Below are positions 8,561 through 16,058 of a DNA stretch of 53,836 bases, piece after piece. Numbering within the stretch: position 1 is the stretch's first letter; each line of letters starts with the position of its first letter. The stretch covers positions 1 to 53,836 of the forward strand of contig JAAERN010000074.1 of assembly GCA_024230295.1 (NCBI GenBank). The letters run 5' to 3'. The notes under the pieces were generated by a model. It searched no databases. It saw only the letters and a list, made by a program, of their open reading frames with translations, and was not told where the DNA came from. The position numbers and the translations under genes are program-made. Origin of the DNA: Planctomycetota bacterium (lineage in GTDB: Bacteria > Planctomycetota > Phycisphaerae > Phycisphaerales > SM1A02).

Positions 8561-8763
8561 CGCGAACGACTGCGTAGCAATCGCGACCGCGATCACTCCA
8601 AGCGCAATGAGCGCCGAGAATGCAAGTTCAACGAGCAAGCCCGACTGTGAGCCGCGCTCATCCTCCAAAAACGGATAGCGCGGCAGCAAGACGAGCATGC
8701 CGGTGAGGTGCGGCGTCACATGTCCTTCGAGGGTTCGCCACCACCATTTGCGAGGAAGATTCA
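8258..8763 (-). CDS. Doubtful hypothetical membrane protein, antisense to the dismutase 3' end
   Basis: An ATG at 8763 opens a frame starting [18 protein letters not shown] with hydrophobic segments [14 protein letters not shown] and [21 protein letters not shown] in its first 70 residues. That part fills the otherwise empty gap 8561-8763. The rest, about 100 residues, lies antisense to the dismutase gene and looks like shadow sequence. Either a short membrane protein has lost its own stop codon, or the whole frame is spurious. No family was recognised. Confidence 0.3.
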
Positions 8764-8785
8764 TGGCAGGACACAGTGGGACAAG

Positions 8786-8813
8786 TTGAGCCGGAACGTG
8801 CCGCGGGTAGGAT
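8786..8813 (+). promoter_or_regulatory. Putative promoter of the first crcB gene
   Basis: TTGAGC (8786-8791) and TAGGAT (8808-8813) are separated by 16 nt. The -10 ends 6 nt before the GTG start codon of crcB at 8820, with no Shine-Dalgarno sequence. The transcript would begin at or within 1-2 nt of the start codon. Confidence 0.5.
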
Positions 8814-8819
8814 GCCTGT

Positions 8820-9203
8820 GTGAGCGTCAGCGACATGGGATTGATCGCCCTCGGTGGCGGGTGTGGAGCCAGCGTCCGCTATGGAATCGTACTGGCGCAA
8901 TCAAGGCTGAGCCGTTGGCCTGGATGGACCGGCGTACTGGCGGCCAACCTTCTGGGATGTCTCATCATCGGAGTCGCAGTCGGAAGCGACAGCCACGGCC
9001 CCTGGGTCGCGGCGATGGTCATCACTGGACTTGCCGGGGCACTGACGACATTCAGCAGTTTCGCACTTGATCTGGCACTGATGAGCGTCACTCGGGCCTG
9101 GGGCCAACTCATCTGGTGCAGCCTGCTCTCGCTGGCCGGGGGAATTCCGCTCGTGCTGCTCGGCCGGGTGATCGGCATCGCGTGGTTCGGAGGGGCAGCA
9201 TGA
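8820..9203 (+). CDS. crcB: Fluoride ion channel CrcB/Fluc, first copy
   Basis: CrcB (Fluc) channels export toxic fluoride through the cytoplasmic membrane as dual-topology dimers. The 127-residue protein has four hydrophobic segments and the family signatures: GGGCGASVRYGI at the N-terminus, AANLLGCLIIG in TM2, and GLAGALTTFSSFALD, containing the TTFSSF stretch that lines the pore. It starts at GTG 8820 and overlaps the second copy by 4 nt. Tandem crcB pairs often make obligate heterodimers, so this is probably one half of a two-subunit channel. No fluoride riboswitch was recognised upstream, where the promoter leaves almost no leader. Confidence 0.93.
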   Translation: MSVSDMGLIALGGGCGASVRYGIVLAQSRLSRWPGWTGVLAANLLGCLIIGVAVGSDSHGPWVAAMVITGLAGALTTFSSFALDLALMSVTRAWGQLIWCSLLSLAGGIPLVLLGRVIGIAWFGGAA

Positions 9204-9715
9204 GCGGTCTCTGGACGGCGCTGCTGGTCATGATCGGCGGAGCACTGGGAGCAGTACTCCGAGGACTTGCCGAGCAGGGTGGAACGTTGATGGGTACGCC
9301 GCCCTGGTGCATCATTCTGGCCGTCAACGTGCTGGGCTGTTTTGCAATTGGTTTCCTTCTGGTGTGGCTGGAGTGCCGCCTGCGGCGTGATGGTGCAAGC
9401 CAACTTGCCGCGCATCCGCGCCGGCATCAATTGGCCAGTTGGCTCGGCGTTCTCACCCCCGACCCCACGCTTCCAGCCCCGGAGGTCGCCCGATCACAGC
9501 AGCGACTTCGCTTTGAGAGCGGTTTTCTCATGACCGGCGTACTCGGTGGATTCACGACGTTCAGTTCCTTCGCGCTGGACGTCGTTACGCTCTGGGAGTC
9601 CGGCCACGTGCTTGAAGCCGCCCTCAACATCGGACTTTCCATGCTGGTGGGAGTTCTTGCGGCGATTGCCGGACTGGAACTCGGTATCCGCTACTTTGGG
9701 GCGCAATATGCGTAG
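9200..9715 (+). CDS. crcB: Fluoride ion channel CrcB/Fluc, second copy with an internal loop insertion
   Basis: This 171-residue second copy is about 45 residues longer than usual. It keeps GGALGAVLRGLAE at the N-terminus, AVNVLGCFAIGFLL in TM2, and GVLGGFTTFSSFALD in TM3. Between TM2 and TM3 it has a hydrophilic, basic, proline-rich insertion (about residues 61-108, starting ECRLRRDGASQLAAHPRRHQ) that should lie in a loop. The start ATG overlaps the stop of the first copy (ATGA), and its 3' end overlaps the next gene by 8 nt, so all three are probably translated together. An upstream in-frame ATG at 9116 lies inside the first copy and is not the start. Confidence 0.92.
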   Translation: MSGLWTALLVMIGGALGAVLRGLAEQGGTLMGTPPWCIILAVNVLGCFAIGFLLVWLECRLRRDGASQLAAHPRRHQLASWLGVLTPDPTLPAPEVARSQQRLRFESGFLMTGVLGGFTTFSSFALDVVTLWESGHVLEAALNIGLSMLVGVLAAIAGLELGIRYFGAQYA

Positions 9716-12700
9716 CCACACGCTCGCTTACATGATCGCAGCGTTCGGCGCACTCACGGCGTCGGTGCCAGCGGCATTATCAGATTCCTCTGAACTCGAT
9801 CGCGTCATTCGTGGCGGGCGGCTGTGGGATTGCTGGTGGGCCGAGACGCAGCAGGCTGCGCCTACCGGAACTCCCCCGTTGGGTACAGATCGGGTGGGCG
9901 AAGAAGCGTTCCGATGCGTGACCTGCCACGGCTGGAACGGTGCGGACATCGTGGTGGCTGATCGCACGGACGCCCAAATCCTGTACTCGCTGAGCCGCCC
10001 GGCTCACGCTGACGGGCACGGGCTCGTTGCCCTCGGACTGACGGAACAGGATCTTGGCGATCTGGTGGCATATCTCCGCAATGGAACAATCGATCCGCAG
10101 CGATTCATCGATGCGAACGGGCAGTTCAAGGGGGATCCAGATCAAGGCCGCCAACACTTTGAGCATGGCCGCGGAGGCCTCATGCAGTGCGTTGTCTGTC
10201 ACGGGCCCGATGGCACGTGGCTCAACTTCGGCACGCACGCCGTTCCCCAATGGATCGGCACAATCGCCTCCGAAATGCCCGAGGCACTGATGCACAAGGT
10301 TCGATTCGGTCAGCCGGGCTCCGTCATGCCCGGCTGGCTCGCTTCCGGAGGCAACGGCCAGGACGTTGCAGACATCGGCGCCTTTGCGCAGGCCGAGTTG
10401 CCCGCTGCCCGAACCGCAGCAGCCACGTATGAGGTTGTGCCAACAGATATCGCGTCGCCACGCCACCTTGATGGCGCCACGCTTCACCTCGCTCCTCCTG
10501 AGCCAATCGGCTGGGACGCCGAACCGGACGGCCAGCCACTCATCGCGCATGTGCTTGCAACCGATCTGGATCGTGACGGCCGTTTGGATGTCGTAGCATG
10601 CGATGTCGCAGGGCATCGCGTGACTTGGCTCCGGCAGACGGCTGACGGAACCTTTTCCGAAATGCCACTCGGCGGTCCGATTGATGCGCCGGTTCATGCC
10701 GAGGTTGCCGACATCGACGCCGACGGCGACCTTGATGTCATTGTCGCTGCGATGGGTGTCATGCTTCCCTCAAACGATGAGATTGGCAGCGTGATCGTGC
10801 TCGAGAATGATGGCGATCAATCATTCCAGTCGCGGACGCTCATTGATGGCATCCGCCGCGTCACCGATGTCAGAGCTGGAGATATCGACGGAGACGGCGA
10901 CCTAGACCTTGCCGTGTCTCAATTCGGCTATGTCCAGGGCGAGATTCGATGGATGGAGAATCTTGGGGACTGGAAGTTCACCAGCCACCATCTCATGGAT
11001 CGATCCGGCGCAATTCACGGCCCGTTGGTCGACCTTGACGCCGACGGCGACCTCGACATGGTCGTGCTCTTCTCACAGGAATGGGAGGCCGTCCACGCCT
11101 TCATCAATGACGGCCGTGGCAGTTTCACGCCCATTGTGCTGCATGACGTTTCGGATGCGGACTTCTCAAGCAGCGGCATCGCCATTGGCGACATCGACTC
11201 AGACGGCGACCCTGACATTGCGTGGACCAACGGAGACGCCTTTGTTTCGGTTGGCTATCGGCCCCTGCCGACCCATGGACTTCAGTGGCTTGAGAATCTC
11301 GGCAACTACAAGTTCGCCTTTCACCGCCTCGGCCACTTCGACGGGGCATATGGCCCGATGATTGCCGACTTTGATGGCGATGGCGATCAAGACATCGCGG
11401 CTGTCAGCGAGTTTGCAAAGTGGGAGCAGCCGCAGACGCCGAGCATCCGGTGGTGGGCGCAGCAGCCGAGTGGCAGGTTTGCACCGCAGGATCTCGGGGG
11501 CTCCCGCACACACCTTGTCACTGCCACAGCTGGCGATTTTGACGGGGACGGGCAGCCGGACATTATCGCCGGAGGCATGGCACTCTATCCCCCATTTGAT
11601 CGCGTACCTCGCATTGCCCGGTGGACCAATCTTGGTCTCACGACCGAGTCCGCTTCTGACGCGGTGTTGCCAAGTCTTCCGGCGAAAGTGGTCGCCGAGG
11701 CCAATGCTGCGGCTTCCCCCGGACACAAGGGCATGATTCTGCACGCCAACGCAGCGAATTCCGAGGCCGACGCTGCTTATCTCGAAGCAGAGCGTTCGGA
11801 ACCAACGAATGCTCGATGGCCCTATTACCGCGGCATCCTGGACTTGAGAGTGGGCGACAGCGGCGCAGCAATCAAGCACTTCGAACGCGCCTCGATGCTT
11901 GCGCCAGAGTACGCGACGCTCCACTCCCGTCTTGGCGAGTTGTATCTGGGGCAGGGCAATCTCTCTGCCGCAGAGGGCGCTTTTCTTCAGGCAGGCAATG
12001 CGCCTGAAGCGCTGACCGGCCTCGCACAACTTGCAGCACTCCAACAGGACTGGCCCGCCGTCATCACGATCCTCGATGGGCAAAGGATTCCTGCCGCCGC
12101 CGCCCTGCTTGCCCACGCACGATCACAATCCGATGGAGCTACGCCCGGCCCATTGGACGCCGTCGACATGGGACTTCAACCAGAAGACCCATGGCTGGAA
12201 GAAGTTCACGATCTGTGCATGCTTGCAGATCCGATCATCGTCCGATCGCACATTGCCTATATCGCTGGGGACATCGAGAAAGCAGAACGCTTGCTCAGGC
12301 GGAGTGCGTCGCTCGCCCCAGATGACGCCGATACAAACCTGGCGCTGGCAACGCTGCTGCTACTTCCAAGCCGCGCCACTGCGGCATCTGTTTCGGAGGC
12401 GGTGTCAATCACGACGCATGCACTCGAGACTTCGCCGACGGATATCGAGCTTCGTTCAAAGAACGCATGGGCTCGCTCGCTGCTCGGACAGACTGATGTG
12501 GCGTCGGCCATGTGGAGTGCAATCCTCGACGAGCAGCCCTCGCACGCTCCGTCGCTCTTTCATCTCGCCCAACTAAACTCGCAGCAGGGAAGCACCGCTG
12601 TCGCCCTGGACTTCTTTCGCAGGGGCGTGGCCGTCCCGCGAGATACTGCGTTTAGCGGTTCCTTCGAAGGCGCAGCACGGGCCATCTGGCTCTTGCAGTA

Positions 12701-13133
12701 TGGAGTTGCCGCTAAGGCAGAGGGCCACATTGACGAAGCGCTCAGCGCATTTGGTGATGCGATCGAGCTGACCCCGAACGATCCCACGCCCCACTTCCGC
12801 TATGGAAATCTACTGATCGGGCGAAAGCGGTTCAGTGATGCCCTTCCGCACCTGCAATTTGCTGCTGCCGCCGAGCCCAACAGCGGCCACATGCAGACAG
12901 CGCTGGGGTATGCATTCCTTCAACTGAACCGCCCCGAAGAAGCAGTCGTCACGCTTGAACGAGCGGTTGTCGCGTCACCAGACTACGCGCTTGCCTGGTT
13001 CCACCTTGCTTCTGCCCAGTTGAAGGTAGGCCAACGTGATGCGGCCATCATCAGTCTGCGGCAAGCGGTGTCGCTCCGGCCGGACTTCCGCCGCGCTCAC
13101 GCTGCGCTCAACGCGTTGCTCGGTGGCTCCTGA
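9708..13133 (+). CDS. Secreted di-haem cytochrome c / VCBS (FG-GAP) propeller / TPR fusion protein
   Basis: The 1141-residue protein starts with a signal peptide (MRSHTLAYMIAAFGALTASV). Two class I cytochrome c modules follow, with CVTCH at residues 70-74 and CVVCH at 161-165. PGSVMPGW near 207 is a plausible Met axial ligand. From about 270 to 640 there are at least seven Asp-rich VCBS/FG-GAP repeats of the form D-x-D-x-DG-D-x-D (DIDADGDLDVIV, DIDGDGDLDLAV, DLDADGDLDMVV and others), predicting a calcium-binding beta-propeller. From about 690 to the end there are roughly ten TPR-like helical repeats. It acts outside the cytoplasm and may link electron transfer to a binding scaffold. The start is the ATG at 9708 overlapping crcB. 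The function of the fusion is unknown. Confidence 0.92.
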   Translation: MRSHTLAYMIAAFGALTASVPAALSDSSELDRVIRGGRLWDCWWAETQQAAPTGTPPLGTDRVGEEAFRCVTCHGWNGADIVVADRTDAQILYSLSRPAHADGHGLVALGLTEQDLGDLVAYLRNGTIDPQRFIDANGQFKGDPDQGRQHFEHGRGGLMQCVVCHGPDGTWLNFGTHAVPQWIGTIASEMPEALMHKVRFGQPGSVMPGWLASGGNGQDVADIGAFAQAELPAARTAAATYEVVPTDIASPRHLDGATLHLAPPEPIGWDAEPDGQPLIAHVLATDLDRDGRLDVVACDVAGHRVTWLRQTADGTFSEMPLGGPIDAPVHAEVADIDADGDLDVIVAAMGVMLPSNDEIGSVIVLENDGDQSFQSRTLIDGIRRVTDVRAGDIDGDGDLDLAVSQFGYVQGEIRWMENLGDWKFTSHHLMDRSGAIHGPLVDLDADGDLDMVVLFSQEWEAVHAFINDGRGSFTPIVLHDVSDADFSSSGIAIGDIDSDGDPDIAWTNGDAFVSVGYRPLPTHGLQWLENLGNYKFAFHRLGHFDGAYGPMIADFDGDGDQDIAAVSEFAKWEQPQTPSIRWWAQQPSGRFAPQDLGGSRTHLVTATAGDFDGDGQPDIIAGGMALYPPFDRVPRIARWTNLGLTTESASDAVLPSLPAKVVAEANAAASPGHKGMILHANAANSEADAAYLEAERSEPTNARWPYYRGILDLRVGDSGAAIKHFERASMLAPEYATLHSRLGELYLGQGNLSAAEGAFLQAGNAPEALTGLAQLAALQQDWPAVITILDGQRIPAAAALLAHARSQSDGATPGPLDAVDMGLQPEDPWLEEVHDLCMLADPIIVRSHIAYIAGDIEKAERLLRRSASLAPDDADTNLALATLLLLPSRATAASVSEAVSITTHALETSPTDIELRSKNAWARSLLGQTDVASAMWSAILDEQPSHAPSLFHLAQLNSQQGSTAVALDFFRRGVAVPRDTAFSGSFEGAARAIWLLQYGVAAKAEGHIDEALSAFGDAIELTPNDPTPHFRYGNLLIGRKRFSDALPHLQFAAAAEPNSGHMQTALGYAFLQLNRPEEAVVTLERAVVASPDYALAWFHLASAQLKVGQRDAAIISLRQAVSLRPDFRRAHAALNALLGGS

Positions 13134-13146
13134 ACCAAGTACGAAA

Positions 13147-13177
13147 GCGGCCCCACGAGTAACACTCGAGGGGCCGC
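13147..13177. terminator. Bidirectional hairpin between convergent genes
   Basis: GCGGCCCC (13147-13154) pairs with GGGGCCGC (13170-13177), with an inner CGAGT/ACTCG stem and a 3-nt loop. It lies between the stop codons of two convergent genes (13133 and 13202). T-runs on either side are short, so it may act as a weak intrinsic or stabilising terminator for both. Confidence 0.65.
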
Positions 13178-13201
13178 CCAAAGTCGCCTATAGAGTTGCG
13201 A

Positions 13202-14635
13202 TCAGGGGCAGGGGCCCCAGTCGCCGATGACCTGAAGCAGATCGTCGACGCCTACGTCGCCACTGCCATCGATGTCGGATGGGCAGACTCCGCTGCAGTC
13301 AACATCGTCGCAGTCCGTGTCGTCGCCGTGATATGTGCCGCCAAATACGAGGCAGTCACTCATCGTCGCAGTCACACAGTCATCGTTCGAACAGCACGCT
13401 CCGGTTGGCAGAGTTGCTACCGCAATATCAAACACGTATGCAGCCCCTGCGTTCTCGTACCCATCAACATCATGCCAGTCGGCACCGACCACAACAGTAT
13501 CGCCTTCGAGCGCTACTGATCGACCGAAGATGTCGATCGTCTCGCCATCACTCGCGCGGAGCATGGCGACCTCGGTCCACTCATCACCGTTTCGGCGCCA
13601 GACCCAGGCTTCGCCCTTGTCCCCATTGCCGTACCAACTGCAGATGACGGCCGTGTCTCCTTCGACCTCACATGATTTGCAGTTGTCCTGTTCGGAACCG
13701 TCTGAAGGCAACAACTTGGCGCTTTGCGTCCAAGAGCCGTCACCTTGTTTGTCCCAGATGTAGCCAGCACCAGCCTGCCACGCGTTGTCATCGTCATAGA
13801 CGCTGGTAGCGATTATCCGGTCACTGCCATCGTCAAGATCGCAGTCCCAGCCGAAGTAGTCCTCCGAGCCGATGTCATCGGGTACCAGCAGATCAGTCTC
13901 AGCCCAGACGCCACCGGCACGTTCGAATACAAAGACACCGCCGCACTTACTGGTGCCACCGCAACTGGCCAGATAGGGCGCGCTGACGAGCGCTGTATCG
14001 CCCTGAATCGCAGCGCTGAAGCCAAATGCGTCGCCAGCGTCAACGCCGGTCCCGATCAACTCACCTTGGCTGACCCAATCGCCGGACGTGTCGCGGGCAT
14101 AGATCCACGCAGCGCCAGCAAGGCTGCCGGCATTACGAGCGCCAACGACAATAGTGTCGCCGTCAATATCAAGTGAAGAGGAGAAGAGCGCGCCTTGTTC
14201 CGGGACGGGGGCAGTGATGATGGCTGTTTCCACCCACTCACCATCCATCCGCTCGAACACGTAGGCAGCTCCGGCATCAACGAGTCCATCGATGACCTTA
14301 ACCTTCGAGCCAACGACCAGGACATCGCCGCTAATCGCAGCGGCATAGCCAAATCGCTCGAACATACCGATGTCACTGCCCATCAGGGTCTGTTGTTGAG
14401 TAAACGTCCCCTCCCAATCGCGTGTCAGAATCCAGCAGAATCCGACATCCATGCCCAGCGTGTCGTTTGATGGGGAACACACCAACAGTGTGTCGCCGTC
14501 AAGCCCGACTTCCGCGCCGAACGCGCCGTACTCCGACGGCGGCGAATTCAACTCCTGCTCCTCGTTGAGAACCTCCGAGGCAATCGCAGCAGACGCAAAC
14601 GCCAATACACCAACTGCCAAGGCAAAGCTACGCAT
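13202..14635 (-). CDS. Secreted FG-GAP propeller protein with GACC module and C-terminal dockerin-like module
   Basis: The 477-residue protein begins MRSFALAVGVLAFASAAIAS, a signal peptide, after a GGAGAG Shine-Dalgarno; an ATG 13 codons upstream is less likely. The body (about 25-390) contains six to seven repeats such as FGYAAAISGDVLVVGS, FGFSAAIQGDTALVSAP and FGRSVALEGDTVVVGA, each followed by GAAYVF/W-type strands, giving an FG-GAP seven-bladed propeller. A Cys-rich GACC module (GACCSNDDC...DC...C..VDC) follows. The last 30 residues (CPSDIDGSGDVGVDDLLQVI) form a single EF-hand-like, dockerin-type half. It is probably a surface or matrix protein. It lies 35 nt downstream of the sorting-tail protein gene, so co-transcription is possible. 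Confidence 0.88.
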   Translation of the reverse strand: MRSFALAVGVLAFASAAIASEVLNEEQELNSPPSEYGAFGAEVGLDGDTLLVCSPSNDTLGMDVGFCWILTRDWEGTFTQQQTLMGSDIGMFERFGYAAAISGDVLVVGSKVKVIDGLVDAGAAYVFERMDGEWVETAIITAPVPEQGALFSSSLDIDGDTIVVGARNAGSLAGAAWIYARDTSGDWVSQGELIGTGVDAGDAFGFSAAIQGDTALVSAPYLASCGGTSKCGGVFVFERAGGVWAETDLLVPDDIGSEDYFGWDCDLDDGSDRIIATSVYDDDNAWQAGAGYIWDKQGDGSWTQSAKLLPSDGSEQDNCKSCEVEGDTAVICSWYGNGDKGEAWVWRRNGDEWTEVAMLRASDGETIDIFGRSVALEGDTVVVGADWHDVDGYENAGAAYVFDIAVATLPTGACCSNDDCVTATMSDCLVFGGTYHGDDTDCDDVDCSGVCPSDIDGSGDVGVDDLLQVIGDWGPCP

Positions 14636-14670
14636 TGTGGGGCTCTCCGAATGTGTCGTCTTCATACCAG

Positions 14671-15366
14671 TCACTCCCCACGGCGTCGTCGAGACGCCAT
14701 TCCAGCAAGACCGAGTACAGCCAGCACTGACGGCGCGGGGACAAACCCGACCGTGAATTCATGACCTTCAACCGACCACGCGTTACCGCCGGCATCAATG
14801 CCTGAGAAGCCGGCATTACCGAGAATCGAGATGTCAAAGTCGCCGAGTACGGTGAGCTGTGCCAGCAGCACACGCCATGTGCCGTCGGGCCCTTCTTCGA
14901 CAGCGCCCTGGCCACTTGCTTCATGGACATACCAGCCGCCGTTGATGACGTACAGCGAACTGCCGTTGTTGAACCCGCTGAATGACACGTTCTCGATCTC
15001 AAGGGAGTTGTCGTACATGCTGTCGGCACCAATCGTGAACCAACTGTCGTAAGGCAGATCGACGTGATCTGGATACGAGTTCGGATCGATGTCGAGTGAT
15101 GTTGGCCCCCCCGCGTAGTGGTTGTAGAACTGGCTCTGGGCGGCCCAGTACATCGGGCTGTCCGAGGTGCCGAACACGCTAAGCAACTGATCGCCTGCAT
15201 CCAGTTCCGCATAGACGCGAGCGGTCCATGTCTCTGGTGGGTCCCAGTTTCCCTGAACACCATTAACGGCCGTCAGGTCGGCGGTGATACCGTGAAAGCC
15301 AGCCGAGGCGGCGGTTGAAGCCAACGTCGCCAAAGCACATGAAAATAACATGGTGCACTTCTTCAT
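14671..15366 (-). CDS. Exported protein with PEP-CTERM-like sorting tail
   Basis: The 231-residue protein starts MKKCTMLFSCALATLASTAA (signal peptide) at the ATG at 15366 with an AGGA Shine-Dalgarno; the longer in-frame extension runs through a folded leader and is not coding. The middle is a beta-rich domain without a recognised family. The C-terminus VPAPSVLAVLGLAGMASRRRR has the layout of PEP-CTERM sorting signals: a short motif (here VPAP instead of VPEP), a hydrophobic helix and a terminal Arg cluster. Exosortase-type enzymes process such tails, and none is encoded in this window. It is probably a surface or exopolymer-associated protein, upstream of the FG-GAP protein gene. Confidence 0.85.
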   Translation of the reverse strand: MKKCTMLFSCALATLASTAASAGFHGITADLTAVNGVQGNWDPPETWTARVYAELDAGDQLLSVFGTSDSPMYWAAQSQFYNHYAGGPTSLDIDPNSYPDHVDLPYDSWFTIGADSMYDNSLEIENVSFSGFNNGSSLYVINGGWYVHEASGQGAVEEGPDGTWRVLLAQLTVLGDFDISILGNAGFSGIDAGGNAWSVEGHEFTVGFVPAPSVLAVLGLAGMASRRRRGE

Positions 15367-15421
15367 TCGATTGATCCTTCCAAAGATGCCCTCTTCGCCA
15401 TCACGCCTCTTCGATCCAGTT

Positions 15422-15481
15422 GGGCACGCCTCTGGCAAGACCCTGCAGGTCTGGCCGAAACGTGCCTCACCGTTGGGTGAG
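15422..15481 (-). promoter_or_regulatory. Strongly structured 5' leader of the sorting-tail protein gene
   Basis: In the leader of the gene starting at 15366, GGCACG (15423-15428) pairs perfectly with CGTGCC (15461-15466). Inside this, GGC/GCC (15434-15436 with 15454-15456) and AGACC/GGTCT (15438-15442 with 15448-15452) continue the stem across an asymmetric internal loop. A second hairpin, TCACC/GGTGA (15467-15471 with 15476-15480), abuts it. The element ends about 55 nt before the start codon. It does not match the TPP, cobalamin or SAM consensus as I can read them. Confidence 0.45.
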
Positions 15482-15890
15482 TCCCGCCCCTTAGATCTCA
15501 ATCCCTTCGAATATAGACCAAGGGCGAGCCCTCCCAAACGGTTTCTCCGGTATTGCCCTAAGTTGAGCGTAAGTTATTATCGGCAGGCGGCTTTCGGCAA
15601 CCCCAGCCCTCCCAAGTTATCAAAGTTCTCCGTTGTGGCCGCGTTCTTGGCCTCCGTGAAGGGGCCGTCGCAGCCAGAAGTACCAGCCCAAGACTCTTCG
15701 CTGATCCGATTGTGAGCCCCCACCAACCGCTGAGGCGGGTGGCGTCGCCACCTTAAAACACAAGGTTTGAACATCTTCGCCGCAGTTGGCGTCCCTTGAT
15801 CCTTGGCTGGCCGCCGAGTGCAGGCCGCAGGCATGGCGACCAGTCGGGCTGCGGCCTCCTGTTCGCCTGCTCGTCTCTTCCCCTGCTCTA
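15482..15890. other. Intergenic stretch with no supported gene
   Basis: Between the folded leader and the tRNA-Val terminator I find no convincing coding frame; the open frames here run through the tRNA or antisense to it. An 11-bp direct repeat, AGCCCTCCCAA, occurs at 15527-15537 and 15605-15615. A short GGTGGCG/CGCCACC inverted repeat is near 15738-15752. The region may hold the promoter and distal leader of the gene at 15366, or a small RNA that I cannot identify. Confidence 0.4.
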
Positions 15891-15924
15891 TTGACACGGC
15901 CGCCCGAGAGGGCGGCCGTGTCAA
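15891..15924 (-). terminator. 15-bp perfect hairpin abutting the tRNA-Val 3' end
   Basis: TTGACACGGCCGCCC (15891-15905), a GAGA loop and GGGCGGCCGTGTCAA (15910-15924) form a perfect 15-bp stem that starts directly at the tRNA discriminator base. There is no T-run on the exit side, so it may act as a transcription stop, a processing signal or both. Confidence 0.7.
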
Positions 15925-15998
15925 TGGGCCATACTGGACTTGAACCAGTGACCTCTTGTGTGTCATACAAGCGCGCTAGCCAACTGCGCCAATGGCCC
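15925..15998 (-). tRNA. tRNA-Val (anticodon GAC)
   Basis: The minus-strand sequence folds as a complete 74-nt tRNA. The acceptor stem pairs GGGCCAT with ATGGCCC, with A as discriminator. The anticodon arm is CTTGT / ATGACAC / ACAAG, placing GAC at 15962-15964, which reads the Val codons GUC and GUU. The T arm is ACTGG-TTCAAGT-CCAGT. The 3' CCA is not encoded. The gene stands alone, with a promoter 12 nt upstream and a hairpin directly downstream. Confidence 0.95.
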
Positions 15999-16010
15999 GA
16001 TATGCCCCGC

Positions 16011-16039
16011 AGGATACATCCCCGCCCTCTCGGCGGCAA
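16011..16039 (-). promoter_or_regulatory. Promoter of tRNA-Val
   Basis: On the minus strand TTGCCG (complement of 16034-16039) and TATCCT (complement of 16011-16016) are separated by exactly 17 nt. The -10 lies 12 nt before the tRNA 5' end. This fits a sigma-70 promoter with a GC-rich discriminator region. Confidence 0.7.
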
Positions 16040-16058
16040 CCTGACGCCAAGGGTCAGG

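Noticed and set aside
8814-8819. Fluoride riboswitch before crcB
   Set aside because: The putative -10 ends 6 nt before the start codon, leaving no room for one, and no GGNGAU-type core was seen.
11199-12116. 305-residue minus-strand frames at 9780-10697 and 11199-12116
   Set aside because: They are antisense to the cytochrome/propeller/TPR gene, which has clear haem and repeat motifs on the plus strand.
15422-15481. TPP, cobalamin or SAM riboswitch in the folded leader
   Set aside because: None of the conserved core sequences of these classes is present; only generic helices can be shown.
15580-15720. Possible tmRNA on the minus strand, because ...ENFDNLGGLG...TAATAA looked like a tag frame
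   Set aside because: No tRNA-like ends, no GGGG...CGAC start and no Ala-Ala tag end could be found, so there is no support beyond a short open frame.
15577-16039. Minus-strand reading frames of 129 and 139 residues across 15.6-16.0 kb
   Set aside because: They run straight through tRNA-Val and its terminator hairpin and show no protein-like composition.
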